From a virus: DNA of 64,000 bases. Location: positions 32,769-96,768 of IMG/VR virus record IMGVR_UViG_3300026484_000351. One strand, written 5' to 3'. Below are positions 16,061 to 23,785 of this stretch, in pieces. The notes below the pieces were generated by a model. That model did not search any database. It had not been told where the DNA came from and saw only the letters and a list, made by a program, of their open reading frames with translations. Position numbers and translations under genes: made by a program. Positions within the stretch are counted from its first letter, which is position 1. Each line of letters opens with the position of its first letter.

Positions 16061-16258
16061 ATGAATACAGAAATAATTATTGAACCTTTAAATTTTCAAA
16101 GCAATTATTTTATTTGTGAAGTAAGATATAAAGTTGGTAAAAGTATAGTCGTTGCCGAAGGAATTGTAATGCTTACATTAAAAGACTTAACTAAAACAGT
16201 TCCTTTGCATTGTACTTTAAAGAACTTTGAGGAAGAGCATCCAGAGTTTTTCTTATAA
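16061..16258 (+). CDS. Small beta-rich protein with YPE-type tail (HPEFFL)
   Basis: The 65-residue product is strand-rich (YFICEVRYKVGKSIVVAEGIV) and ends EEEHPEFFL. It follows an AAGGAAC site. The gene is followed by the remains of another gene of the same type (16257-16425). Confidence 0.7.
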   Translation: MNTEIIIEPLNFQSNYFICEVRYKVGKSIVVAEGIVMLTLKDLTKTVPLHCTLKNFEEEHPEFFL

Positions 16259-16425
16259 CTGGATACAATTATCAGAGAATAAGTGGCATTTTTGAAGATA
16301 GAGAAATATATTATAATGTAGAAATTCTTAGGGAAGAGAATGGATGCAATATTTGAAAATCAATTTGAATCCTAAAACTCTATAATTAAATTAATGAAAA
16401 GGGCTGTCCGGAATGTTCTATCTAA
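16257..16425 (+). pseudogene. Remnant of another YPE-tail gene
   Basis: A frame without start codon reads GYNYQRISGIFEDREIYY...ENGCNI and stops. In another frame the bases 16393-16425 read NEKGCPECSI-stop, a decayed form of the tail. Together they look like one small SH3-like tail-bearing gene broken by a frameshift and point mutations. Confidence 0.5.
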
Positions 16426-16428
16426 AGT

Positions 16429-16457
16429 TATTTTAAGGTTATTGTGTTATAATTATA
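16429..16457 (+). promoter_or_regulatory. Promoter of the repeated phage family
   Basis: TTATTTTAAGGTTATTGTGTTATAAT followed by TATA precedes the HAD-like gene at 16474 by about 20 bases. This is one of the best matches to the family consensus. Confidence 0.82.
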
Positions 16458-16473
16458 TTTACAAAGGACAAAA

Positions 16474-17043
16474 ATGAAACAATATTTTGTAGACATAGAC
16501 GAAACTTTAATTTTTACTAAAGCTAAAATACATATTATTAAAAACAATAAAATTATTAGAAAGTTATCTAATCGAGAATATAATGCATATTCTCTACAGC
16601 AAGGCGAGAGTTATGACTTTGTAGAATTTACTTCTACAAAAATTTTCACTGAGACTTCTCAACCCAATCTAACAATGATAAAAGTCCTTGAAAAAATTAG
16701 CAAGGAAACTAAAAATATAGCTTTACTTACAGCGAGAAGAGATTTTGATGATAAAAAATCTCTTCTTAAGTACCTTAGGACTCATAAGATAAATGTAGGG
16801 CATTATAGGGATGGTCAAATTCATATAATCAGATCAGGCAATATTACTAATAAACGCACTAACACTGCACAAGCGAAGATTAAAATGATAGACAACATAG
16901 TTAAGAAAAACCCTAAAATAACTGAAATTGTTATATATGATGACTGTATTAAGAATCTTAACGCCGTTAAACAATATGCTTTAGAAAAAGGTTTGAAGTC
17001 TTCAACTTTCAAAGTAAAAGAGGGAAACATAAATTTGGTTTAA
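16474..17043 (+). CDS. HAD-superfamily phosphatase-like protein
   Basis: The 189-residue protein opens MKQYFVDIDETLIF, with DIDET the HAD nucleophile motif (DxDxT). It continues with ALLTARRDFDDK (motif II region) and EIVIYDDCIKNL (motif IV acidic pair). The family includes nucleotide, sugar and polynucleotide 3'-phosphatases. In T4-like phages HAD domains occur in Pnkp-type repair enzymes, but no kinase domain is attached here. The gene has its own promoter. The substrate is unknown. Confidence 0.8.
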   Translation: MKQYFVDIDETLIFTKAKIHIIKNNKIIRKLSNREYNAYSLQQGESYDFVEFTSTKIFTETSQPNLTMIKVLEKISKETKNIALLTARRDFDDKKSLLKYLRTHKINVGHYRDGQIHIIRSGNITNKRTNTAQAKIKMIDNIVKKNPKITEIVIYDDCIKNLNAVKQYALEKGLKSSTFKVKEGNINLV

Positions 17044-17077
17044 AGTTAATATGTTGCATTTATACAAAAGGGAAAAA

Positions 17078-17185
17078 ATGGAAAAGACAACACCGGTATC
17101 TTTAAATCAAGAGACAAACAAAGTGTTTAATGAAACAATAGAAAATAATTTAGATACAAGAAGCAATTCTTCTAAAACTTTATAA
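17078..17185 (+). CDS. Possible 35-residue peptide gene
   Basis: ATG 17078 follows AAAAGGGAAAAA. The product is MEKTTPVSLNQETNKVFNE..., polar and Asn/Thr-rich. It ends SSKTL. Strength of evidence rests on the ribosome site and its fit between flanking genes. It may be non-essential or a decayed leader. Confidence 0.45.
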   Translation: MEKTTPVSLNQETNKVFNETIENNLDTRSNSSKTL

Positions 17186-17210
17186 TAGAAAAAATGAAAA
17201 GGAAGTATTA

Positions 17211-17537
17211 ATGGAAACATTTACATCATCAACGGTATTTACTTTATCACTAAGTAATCCTTTAATGGTATTAGGTATGGTAGCAGTATTATGGTCAAAA
17301 TCATTTAGGAATTTTGTAGAAAATTGGGGATTCTTATTTATGATTTTGTGTTGGTATTTTTATGGAATTATAGGATGGTTATTGCTTTGGATATTTTATG
17401 AATTAGTAGTTTTTATGCATAACAATACTAAAGCAAAAACTAAAAAAGTTAAGAAAAAGACAAAAGATACTAATGACCAGTTTTTTGATGATTTGAAAAA
17501 CAAGAAAAGAAAACAAGAAGCAAAAAAATATATTTAA
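17211..17537 (+). CDS. Small membrane protein ending AKKYI
   Basis: The 108-residue product has two hydrophobic segments (about 5-25 and 34-62, rich in Trp and Phe), then a strongly basic cytoplasmic-type tail (KAKTKKVKKKTKD...) ending EAKKYI. This basic plus Tyr-Ile ending recurs in the window. The role is unknown. A membrane anchor for a nucleic acid or protein partner is possible. Confidence 0.75.
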   Translation: METFTSSTVFTLSLSNPLMVLGMVAVLWSKSFRNFVENWGFLFMILCWYFYGIIGWLLLWIFYELVVFMHNNTKAKTKKVKKKTKDTNDQFFDDLKNKKRKQEAKKYI

Positions 17538-17546
17538 GGAAATAGA

Positions 17547-17822
17547 ATGAGTAAAATAATTAAAGGTTTAAGAATAAACCAAGTACCTTCGAAAAATTAT
17601 ATTAATAAAGATGAATATACAAAAGAGTTTAATAATGATATAATTCCTGAATATGAATTTTTATATTTGGAAAATGGGAAATTATATAGTGAATGCTTTG
17701 CATTAGAATATGGAGAATGTAGTTCGGGATATTGTGGCGCAGAATGGATTAAAAAAGGAAATAAAAAACAAGTATCAAGTTTAGGAACATTGCATTATAT
17801 ACTAAAGGAAAATTGGAAATAG
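17547..17822 (+). CDS. Unknown 91-residue protein
   Basis: The protein has a Cys-containing acidic/aromatic middle (LYSECFALEYGECSSGYCGAEW), suggestive of metal binding or disulfides, and ends LKENWK. It overlaps the TTG start of the next gene. No family is recognised. Confidence 0.7.
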   Translation: MSKIIKGLRINQVPSKNYINKDEYTKEFNNDIIPEYEFLYLENGKLYSECFALEYGECSSGYCGAEWIKKGNKKQVSSLGTLHYILKENWK

Positions 17823-18193
17823 ATCATTTTATTACAAGTAATTATGATGGTAATGATTATTTCATTATTTATGAAAATGACTGTCGATGGTATCCAAATG
17901 CCAATATTCAGATAAAATTTGATAATTGGATAGATACAAAACGAGGCAAAGACAAAAAACAAATTTATATATTTAAGGGACCGAGTGCAATAGGAAAGTC
18001 TTATATAGCAAATTCAACTAATTTGGAGGTTTTTGAAACAGATGGACGACCGTTAAATGAATTAAATATTTCTTTTGATATTATAGTTGTAGGAAACAAA
18101 CACGGATATACAACAAGAAATATTATATCTGAGTTTAAGGAGGATAATTTAAAAAATATAGAGTTTATATTAGTTGGATTCAAGAAAATCTAG
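17813..18193 (+). CDS. Small P-loop protein (kinase-like)
   Basis: I use TTG 17813 as start because AAAGGAAAA precedes it directly. The 126 residues contain a Walker A motif FKGPSAIGKSYIAN (about 62-75) followed by a short remainder with hydrophobic strands (DIIVVGNKH, EFILVGFKK). It is shorter than a full nucleotide or polynucleotide kinase, so it may be a minimal or truncated P-loop protein. The substrate is unknown. Confidence 0.65.
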   Translation: MEIDHFITSNYDGNDYFIIYENDCRWYPNANIQIKFDNWIDTKRGKDKKQIYIFKGPSAIGKSYIANSTNLEVFETDGRPLNELNISFDIIVVGNKHGYTTRNIISEFKEDNLKNIEFILVGFKKI

Positions 18194-18245
18194 ATTACTA
18201 GGTTATTAAGTTAAACAAAGTTATAATATATTATAAAGGAATATA

Positions 18246-18671
18246 ATGGTAAGAGAAAAATTAAATCAAGTACCATATTTTAAAAATGTTGAAGAAAGCG
18301 ACAGCATTTTTGGATTAGTATTTGGTAAAGGCAAAGTAGCAAATGTATGGGAAAATAGTCATTATACATTTGAAATTGAATTTGAAAATGGATTTACTGT
18401 TCCATATACATCAGATGGAATTCCTGGATGGAGCGGAAAATTGGATTATCAAACAGTGTTTTATTCAGAAGATATAGATTTAACAGATGTTGATTTTAGT
18501 CCAAGTGAAGAAGTTCTTAATGTTAAGAAAATTATTAAATTAAGAGATAAGGGAAAACTGGATGCTAGGTGTCCTAGTGGAGTTTGGATAAATATTAAAC
18601 AATGTCCTAATTATATTATAGAAGAATATCTTGAAAATAACAAATTACATTTATTTAGAAAAGCAAGGTAA
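18246..18671 (+). CDS. Conserved-looking phage protein, 141 residues
   Basis: The first half is beta-rich with Gly-punctuated strands (FGKGKVANVWEN, YTFEIEFENGFTVPYTSDGI) and aromatic clusters, a style seen in small phage structural or regulatory proteins. The second half is helical with CPSGVWINIKQCPNY. The ribosome site is AAAGGAATATA, and an extended TTATAAT box lies just ahead. The function is unknown. Confidence 0.75.
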   Translation: MVREKLNQVPYFKNVEESDSIFGLVFGKGKVANVWENSHYTFEIEFENGFTVPYTSDGIPGWSGKLDYQTVFYSEDIDLTDVDFSPSEEVLNVKKIIKLRDKGKLDARCPSGVWINIKQCPNYIIEEYLENNKLHLFRKAR

Positions 18672-18680
18672 TTTAACTTT

Positions 18681-18709
18681 GTTTTAAGGAAATTATGTTA
18701 TAATATATT
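18681..18709 (+). promoter_or_regulatory. Promoter of the repeated phage family
   Basis: GTTTTAAGGAAATTATGTTATAAT precedes the gene at 18732. The upstream ATTTAACTTT recurs ahead of other copies (24541, 54669), so the conserved block is longer than the -10 box. Confidence 0.8.
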
Positions 18710-18731
18710 ATATAAAAAGAAGGATTACAAT

Positions 18732-19031
18732 ATGTTGGAACATTATTTTAATATAGTAGAACTTACATTTGAAGAAGTGAAATTAAGAATTAAACAATTA
18801 TATAAAGATAGAAAATTTTATGGTGAAACTCCTCAAGAATATCTTAAGGCAGTTGTTTATGAAACTAAAATTAAGGATACTATAATTGTAATGAAAATGG
18901 ACGGTTTTACAAAAGAAGATAAAGAAAATTTTTATTGGGACGATTGGAAAGAGATTCAACTAAATGTTTTTAAATGGTTGAATCCCAATACAGGTAATAT
19001 ATTTATAATTGATGGAAGTGAAATAAAATAA
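18732..19031 (+). CDS. Unknown 99-residue protein
   Basis: The product is alpha/beta with many Lys, Glu and Trp residues (EVKLRIKQLYKDRKFYG, FYWDDWKEIQLNVFKWL). It is the first gene after a strong promoter and overlaps the next start (TAATG). No family is recognised. Confidence 0.75.
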   Translation: MLEHYFNIVELTFEEVKLRIKQLYKDRKFYGETPQEYLKAVVYETKIKDTIIVMKMDGFTKEDKENFYWDDWKEIQLNVFKWLNPNTGNIFIIDGSEIK

Positions 19032-19258
19032 TGGGTACTGCTATTCAAGTTCAAGAAATTATGGAAATAATGAATGAAAGACTTAACAATTTTGAAGTTA
19101 ATGTTTTTTTCAATAGAGGAAAAGAATACGCAAGTTGTTATTTAGCAGACTTTAGTGATTATGAAAAAGATCAAGTTCCAGGTGTCCCACCAGCAGGAAG
19201 AACACTTAAACAACATAACCTTATTTTAAGTTTAAACAAAAAAGGAAGGAAATATTGA
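19031..19258 (+). CDS. Unknown 75-residue protein
   Basis: The product begins MGTAIQVQEIMEIMNERLN and contains a short aromatic region (YASCYLADFSDYEKDQ) and a basic end. Its last codons (AAAGGAAGG) form the ribosome site of the following TTG-initiated membrane protein. Confidence 0.7.
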   Translation: MGTAIQVQEIMEIMNERLNNFEVNVFFNRGKEYASCYLADFSDYEKDQVPGVPPAGRTLKQHNLILSLNKKGRKY

Positions 19259-19434
19259 ATAGTTTATTAAAACCGGTAAATATGATTATGTTACATCCAG
19301 TATCAATTTTTATTAATATTATGGGTGTTATAGCATCTGTTTCAGTATTTCCAATATGGGTGAATTTAATATTAATTCTATTAATACTTCCAAATTTTGT
19401 AGAACAATACAATAAATTAAGTAGGGTTAGATAA
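19255..19434 (+). CDS. Small membrane protein, TTG start
   Basis: TTG 19255 follows AAAGGAAGGAAATA and overlaps the preceding TGA stop. The 59-residue product MNSLLKPVNMIMLHPVSIF... has one or two hydrophobic segments between residues 12 and 47 and a polar end NKLSRVR. The function is unknown. Confidence 0.65.
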   Translation: MNSLLKPVNMIMLHPVSIFINIMGVIASVSVFPIWVNLILILLILPNFVEQYNKLSRVR

Positions 19435-19636
19435 GAATAATATTTATTATCTAGTATCCAGAGAAGAATTCAAAAACAATTCTAATTTATTTGGAATAAG
19501 CACAAGTCACAAAAATCCAAATAATAAAGGAAAGGTTACGGTAGTTATTGATGGTGAATATTATCAAATAACCAAAGAAGAATTTGATAATAATAAAACA
19601 TTATATCAAGGAATACAGAAGGGAAGGAAGGTAAAT

Positions 19637-20308
19637 ATGGAAAAAAGAAATGCTAATTCAAAAAAATATAATATATTAAAAAATGGCATAATAATTGAAA
19701 ATAATATTTATGCCAAGGATGTAAGAAAAATATCTCAAGCGTTAATTAAAACATCTAAAGAATTACCATTAGGAAATTCTAAAATTAATCTTATAGCGTT
19801 AGACATTGATGATTGCATTCTTCCTAGTAATCAAAATTATTTTGGGAAAACAACAGACGCTTTAGAAATTTTTGAAATCAATCTTAAAAGACTTGTAATG
19901 ATTTTAGAAAAATACAATTTAAAATTATTTATGACATCTAGTTGGTATCATTTATATGAAATTGAAGCAGTTTCAAAAGGTAATTTAAAACCAAAAGACT
20001 CTACTTTAAAACAATTTCAGTATGATAAAGAAATTAAAAGTGCTCATAATCTAATGGTAAAATATATTGAAAAATATTTTATTGGTATGAGTTCTGGAGA
20101 TAGGAGCCAAGATATTATAAATCTTTTACAAAATGAAAAATATGATAAAATTATTGTTATGGATGATTGGGACTTACAAAAAGAATGTAATTTATCAGAC
20201 AGAGCATTGTATATTCCAATGTACGGTTATATAGATGGAAATGTTGGATTTATGATACACAAACTAATAACAGAAAATAAGAAAGTGGCAAGAAGAAGTT
20301 ATTACTAA
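19637..20308 (+). CDS. HAD-like protein, second copy type
   Basis: The 223-residue protein carries LIALDIDDCILPSN (HAD motif I, DxD), LFMTSSWYHLY (motif II Ser/Thr) and KIIVMDDWDLQ (motif IV). This is a HAD-fold layout distinct from the protein at 16474. I use ATG 19637 with GGAAGGAAGG upstream, but the frame is open back to about 19418 with coding-like residues (YYLVSREEFKNN...) and no ATG, GTG or TTG. The true start may therefore have been lost or may be unusual. The substrate is unknown. Confidence 0.72.
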   Translation: MEKRNANSKKYNILKNGIIIENNIYAKDVRKISQALIKTSKELPLGNSKINLIALDIDDCILPSNQNYFGKTTDALEIFEINLKRLVMILEKYNLKLFMTSSWYHLYEIEAVSKGNLKPKDSTLKQFQYDKEIKSAHNLMVKYIEKYFIGMSSGDRSQDIINLLQNEKYDKIIVMDDWDLQKECNLSDRALYIPMYGYIDGNVGFMIHKLITENKKVARRSYY

Positions 20309-20311
20309 TGA

Positions 20312-20383
20312 AACAGCGAAATTTTACAAGATAAAGCAGAAGTTTTAATATTTGTTATTGAGGACTATGAGGTTAGTAAATAA
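20312..20383 (+). pseudogene. Short coding remnant
   Basis: A frame without start reads NSEILQDKAEVLIFVIEDYEV and stops. The composition is protein-like and unlike random AT-rich DNA, so this is probably the end of a lost gene. Confidence 0.4.
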
Positions 20384-20487
20384 CCAAGTGAAAATATTAA
20401 ATGCCGGGAGTGAAAGCATTTGTTGAGAATGTTAGAGAAAATGTATTCCCATAACCATCTGTTGTGGAGATGTAAAAAGGAAATATA

Positions 20488-20880
20488 ATGGATTTTTGGT
20501 TAGAAATACTTGGATTAGTAGGATTTGCAATAGGATATAGCGTTCCTTTTACTTGGGCTATAATTGCTTTAGTTTGTTTTATACTTATGTTATTTAGGAT
20601 TAAAGATGAAATGGCAAAAGCAATAATCGCCGAATTAGGCAAGTATTTGTTTATAGGTATAGCACTCGGAAATGGTTGGACTTATTATCAGACAGAACCA
20701 GAATTAGTCTTAACTAATTCTGGTACGGCTCAAGAGCACCCAAAACATTACAAAGTTATTGATGGTGTTGTTTATGTTAAAGCAACAGATATTTCAGAAA
20801 CAGTAGAAATTAAAAAAATAGAAAAGAGCACTTGGGAAAATTTAAAAACTTGGAAACCATTTGCAAAAGAAGGAGAATAA
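20488..20880 (+). CDS. Membrane-anchored unknown protein
   Basis: The 130-residue product has two hydrophobic segments in the first 70 residues (LEILGLVGFAIGYSVPF, WAIIALVCFILMLF) and a soluble C-terminal part with strands KVIDGVVYVKATDIS. The ribosome site is AAAAAGGAAATATA. It may place its C-terminal part at the inner membrane. No family is recognised. Confidence 0.75.
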   Translation: MDFWLEILGLVGFAIGYSVPFTWAIIALVCFILMLFRIKDEMAKAIIAELGKYLFIGIALGNGWTYYQTEPELVLTNSGTAQEHPKHYKVIDGVVYVKATDISETVEIKKIEKSTWENLKTWKPFAKEGE

Positions 20881-20881
20881 G

Positions 20882-21075
20882 ATGGATAAAATCTCAACTA
20901 GAAGAAAGATCTGTACAACTATAATTTTAAAATTAGATAGCAGCGAAATAGGAACTTTGCCAGGTGTAAAAACATTAGATAATTATTACTGCAATTAAGG
21001 ATTGAGTTCAAGGATGTGGTGTTCTCAGACCACGGAAGAATTTGTGAGGTTAAGGATAAAGATTTTAAAGACTAA
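20882..21075 (+). pseudogene. Small gene broken by a frameshift
   Basis: ATG 20882, after GGAGAATAAG, gives 38 residues (MDKISTRRKICTTIILKLDS...NYYCN) and stops. Two bases later another frame reads IEFKDVVFSDHGRICEVKDKD... up to TAA 21075, clearly protein-like. A single indel would join them into a roughly 62-residue protein. The 5' part may still be translated. Confidence 0.5.
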
Positions 21076-21179
21076 TTTTTATAACAGAAATTCTCACTAA
21101 TTAGCAAAAACGAGCAGTTAAATATAGATAGAACGCTTAATAGGATATTATTTAGAAAAAATTAATTAAGGAAAAAGAA

Positions 21180-21857
21180 ATGAACAAGGATATATTAGAT
21201 AGAATAGATGAAAATACTTGGATAATTTCAGATACGCATATAGGTCACGGTAAAGAGGGAACGGGTATTTTGTCCTTTGAACCTGGTAGATTAACTCAAA
21301 TGAGGGTTGATGGATATAAAGCAAATGAGCATGATAAATGGGTAATTGACAATTGGAATGCTAAAGTAAAGCCAGGAGAAACTGTTCTGCATTTAGGAGA
21401 TTTTAGTTTTAAGGCGGTTGCTGATAACATCCAAAAATTAAATGGAAACATTATCTTAATTCTCGGGAATCACGACGGGAAAGGAACAGAACAAAAATAT
21501 CAAGGAGTTGAAGCAATTAAAGGTTTTTACTTTGAAGATGAAGTAGGGTTATTAAATAAAATTTATAATCCAATTCCGAATGATAGAATGCTATCAGGAT
21601 TAATTAAAGAGATTAATGGCGAAAAATTATTATTTTGTCATTATGAAATTCATACTACTGATCCTTGGGATTATCAAAACAAAAGAATAGCACCGAGAAT
21701 AGAGGTCCTTAAAAATATTTTTGAAAATCATAAATGCAAATATAATATTCATGGACATACACATTCTAGTCCTAGTAGTACTAATTTTTCAAAAAATGTT
21801 TCGTTTGAGCAAATAGGATTTGCTCCAATTAGATTAGGAGAATTACTTAGCAAATAG
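21180..21857 (+). CDS. Calcineurin-like metallophosphoesterase
   Basis: All metal-binding blocks of the superfamily are present in order: SDTHIGH (DxH, about residue 18), HLGDFSF (GD), LGNHDGKG (GNHD, about 98), FCHYEIH (His) and NIHGHTHS (GHTH, about 195). The protein has 225 residues, the size of a single-domain bacterial phosphodiesterase. Phage members include nucleotide, RNA-end and cyclic-nucleotide phosphodiesterases. The substrate cannot be told. The gene follows an AAGGAAAAAGA site. Confidence 0.88.
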   Translation: MNKDILDRIDENTWIISDTHIGHGKEGTGILSFEPGRLTQMRVDGYKANEHDKWVIDNWNAKVKPGETVLHLGDFSFKAVADNIQKLNGNIILILGNHDGKGTEQKYQGVEAIKGFYFEDEVGLLNKIYNPIPNDRMLSGLIKEINGEKLLFCHYEIHTTDPWDYQNKRIAPRIEVLKNIFENHKCKYNIHGHTHSSPSSTNFSKNVSFEQIGFAPIRLGELLSK

Positions 21858-21865
21858 TTAAGTAA

Positions 21866-21890
21866 TTTTTTAGTATAATAATTAATATAA
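21866..21890 (+). promoter_or_regulatory. Probable promoter, diverged
   Basis: ATTTTTTAGTATAATAATTAATATAAT contains a good -10 box (TAGTATAAT) 25-30 bases before the gene at 21906. It does not carry the AAGGTTA block. Confidence 0.5.
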
Positions 21891-21905
21891 TATAAAAGGA
21901 AGAAA

Positions 21906-22412
21906 ATGAAAGACTTATTAACTTTTGAAGTAAAAGAAGTAATGAGAGAAAATGCACATTCTCTAGTGGAAACGTTAATACTGGAGGAAGTACCATTTAG
22001 GATAGTACTTTGGAATAACGACAATTGGGATTCTCCATTACCCAAGAAAATAATGGAAACATTTCCTAAACAATTAGTTTTAGATATTAAAGAAATGGCA
22101 CTAAGAACTTCCTACTTAAATGAATCAACAGGTGAAATAATTCTAAGTACAGCTTTTGAAAGTAGAGAATACAGTAAAATTTTACACTATGATGAAATAA
22201 TTGCTGTTTTAGACCTTAAAGGGCAACCATATCTATTAAACAATTTTCCTCAAGATACTGTTAAAGACATTAAAACCCTTTTTAGAGAACCTGCAAGTAA
22301 AAAAGAATGGATAGAAATAGCAACTAGCGGCGGGATAACTGCAGAAGCTGCAGAGAGAAGTATTAGTGCTTTTATTAAACATAACCCTAATCTTAGCTAT
22401 TTGGACAAATAA
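21906..22412 (+). CDS. Unknown 168-residue protein, possibly SspB-like
   Basis: The central part (PFRIVLWNNDNW, QLVLDIKEMALRTSYLN, GEIILSTAFESREYSK, ILHYDEIIAVLDLKG) has a beta-sandwich pattern reminiscent of SspB, the adaptor that hands tagged proteins to ClpXP. The match is loose and I cannot claim homology. The C-terminus is helical (ASKKEWIEIATSGGITAEAA). It is otherwise unrecognised. Confidence 0.7.
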   Translation: MKDLLTFEVKEVMRENAHSLVETLILEEVPFRIVLWNNDNWDSPLPKKIMETFPKQLVLDIKEMALRTSYLNESTGEIILSTAFESREYSKILHYDEIIAVLDLKGQPYLLNNFPQDTVKDIKTLFREPASKKEWIEIATSGGITAEAAERSISAFIKHNPNLSYLDK

Positions 22413-22429
22413 TAGGAACTTTCGGTTAA

Positions 22430-22554
22430 GCACCAGATTTAGTTGACATTTTAAATATAGTAAATGAATCAAATTTTACATTAGGTAAAGAACTAGAAAC
22501 TGTTATCCTTTGAAACTACCTAAAATAACAGAACTAAACAAAGAAGAAATATAA
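22430..22554 (+). pseudogene. Eroded gene in a 354-base gap
   Basis: One frame reads APDLVDILNIVNESNFTLGK..TVIL and stops, and a neighbouring frame continues KLPKITELNKEEI-stop. A frameshift therefore split what was probably the 3' half of a gene. Outside this remnant the gap 22413-22766 holds a family promoter at 22624 and no other recognisable gene. Confidence 0.5.
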
Positions 22555-22623
22555 GTGTTCTTTTACACTCTTGTAATGTAAAAACTTAAGAAAGTAATCT
22601 TAGTGAAATACTAATTTAATATA

Positions 22624-22652
22624 ATATTAAAGTTAATATGTTATAATTATAT
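22624..22652 (+). promoter_or_regulatory. Promoter of the repeated phage family
   Basis: ATATTAAAGTTAATATGTTATAAT followed by TATA. It lies about 115 bases before the metallo-beta-lactamase-fold gene, leaving an unusually long 5' leader. Confidence 0.78.
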
Positions 22653-22766
22653 AAGTAAATAGATTTGATACAAATAATAAGATCGAAACATTTTTCTTAT
22701 GTTTGTTAAAAATCATATTTAGAGCGGTAGTAAGTTACCGATATACAAAGACAATAAAGGAAAAGA

Positions 22767-23651
22767 ATGAAAATTAAATTTTTAGGAAGTGGCTCTGCAT
22801 TTACATTAGCAGAAGAAAATTATCAAAGTAATATTTTAATTAGTAAAAATATTGAGAATTTTAAAGTATCTGAACAATGTATAAATGGTGGGCCGACTAT
22901 TTTAGAAGATAGAAAACAAACAAAAAGACTCCTTTATGATGCAGGGAGCTCAATAGCAGAAGCACTAAATGCTTATGATTTAAAACCCCAGGACTTGGAT
23001 TCAATTTATATTTCTCATTTACACGACGATCATGCTGGTGGTATTGAATATATTGGCTTCAAAACTTATTTCGAAGTACATCAGTTTGGAGAAACAGTAT
23101 TTGGATCTATGAAACCTAAATTAATTGGACATTCTGATATTCTTAGAGAAGGTTGGGACACTTGCTGGAAAGGCGGACTTCAGTCAATTCAAGGTCAAAC
23201 AAATTCTTTAGAAACATATTTTGATACAAATTATATGCCGAATAATGGCACTTTTGATTTTTATGGTGCAACAATGATGCCTATTCAAACAGTGCATGCG
23301 GTTGATAGCCGAAGAATAGTGCCAAGTTATGGTTTAATGTTTATTGAAAATAATACAAAAGTTTTTATCACTGGAGATACACAATTTGCGCTAAATTTAA
23401 TGATTACATATTATATTCAAAGTGATATTATATTCCATGATTGTGAATTAATATTTGAAGAAAAAGATGGATATAAAAATGGAGTTCATGCTCAATATTG
23501 GCAGTTAAATACTCTAAGTAAAGATATTAAGAAAAAGATGTGGTTATACCATTATTCTCTTAATGGTAGAACTTATGAAGAATGCGAGGATAGAGTTATA
23601 ACTGATGGTTTTGCAGGTTTAGTAAAAAGAGGACAGGAGTTTGAAATATAA
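22767..23651 (+). CDS. Metallo-beta-lactamase-fold phosphodiesterase/RNase Z-like protein
   Basis: The 294-residue product starts MKIKFLGSGSAFTLAEENYQ, an RNase Z-type opening. It carries ISHLHDDHAGG (HxHxDH, about residue 87), TVHAV, FITGDTQF, FHDCEL and LYHYS, the full set of metal ligands. It lacks an obvious RNase Z exosite arm. The family covers tRNA 3' endonucleases and cyclic-nucleotide phosphodiesterases, including the phage anti-Pycsar enzyme Apyc1. A counter-defence phosphodiesterase is therefore possible but unproven. Confidence 0.85.
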   Translation: MKIKFLGSGSAFTLAEENYQSNILISKNIENFKVSEQCINGGPTILEDRKQTKRLLYDAGSSIAEALNAYDLKPQDLDSIYISHLHDDHAGGIEYIGFKTYFEVHQFGETVFGSMKPKLIGHSDILREGWDTCWKGGLQSIQGQTNSLETYFDTNYMPNNGTFDFYGATMMPIQTVHAVDSRRIVPSYGLMFIENNTKVFITGDTQFALNLMITYYIQSDIIFHDCELIFEEKDGYKNGVHAQYWQLNTLSKDIKKKMWLYHYSLNGRTYEECEDRVITDGFAGLVKRGQEFEI

Positions 23652-23690
23652 GATAACTAAAGGAAAAAGTTAAAAAATATTTACAAATAA

Positions 23691-23723
23691 GTTGATAAAA
23701 ATTATCCAGAAATACTAATATAA
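23691..23723 (+). pseudogene. Remnant of a YPE-tail gene end
   Basis: The bases read VDKNYPEILI-stop directly after an in-frame stop. This is the YPE tail without an upstream gene body, so a further tail-bearing gene has probably been lost here. Confidence 0.45.
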
Positions 23724-23740
23724 TCTCACTTTTTAATCTT

Positions 23741-23770
23741 GTTTTAAGATTAATATGTTATAATATATTA
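23741..23770 (+). promoter_or_regulatory. Promoter of the repeated phage family
   Basis: GTTTTAAGATTAATATGTTATAAT precedes the small gene at 23786, giving a transcript that includes the sigma-region-4-like gene. Confidence 0.8.
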
Positions 23771-23785
23771 TAACAAAGGATTAAA

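Noticed and set aside
1566-16258. Explaining the YPE tail purely as overlap with the next gene's ribosome site
   Set aside because: The stop and following bases often do form TAAGGA or TAGGAG, which can account for the last codons, but Pro-Glu is invariant with changing codons and is present in genes not followed by any start (8255, 5758, 11974, 16258).
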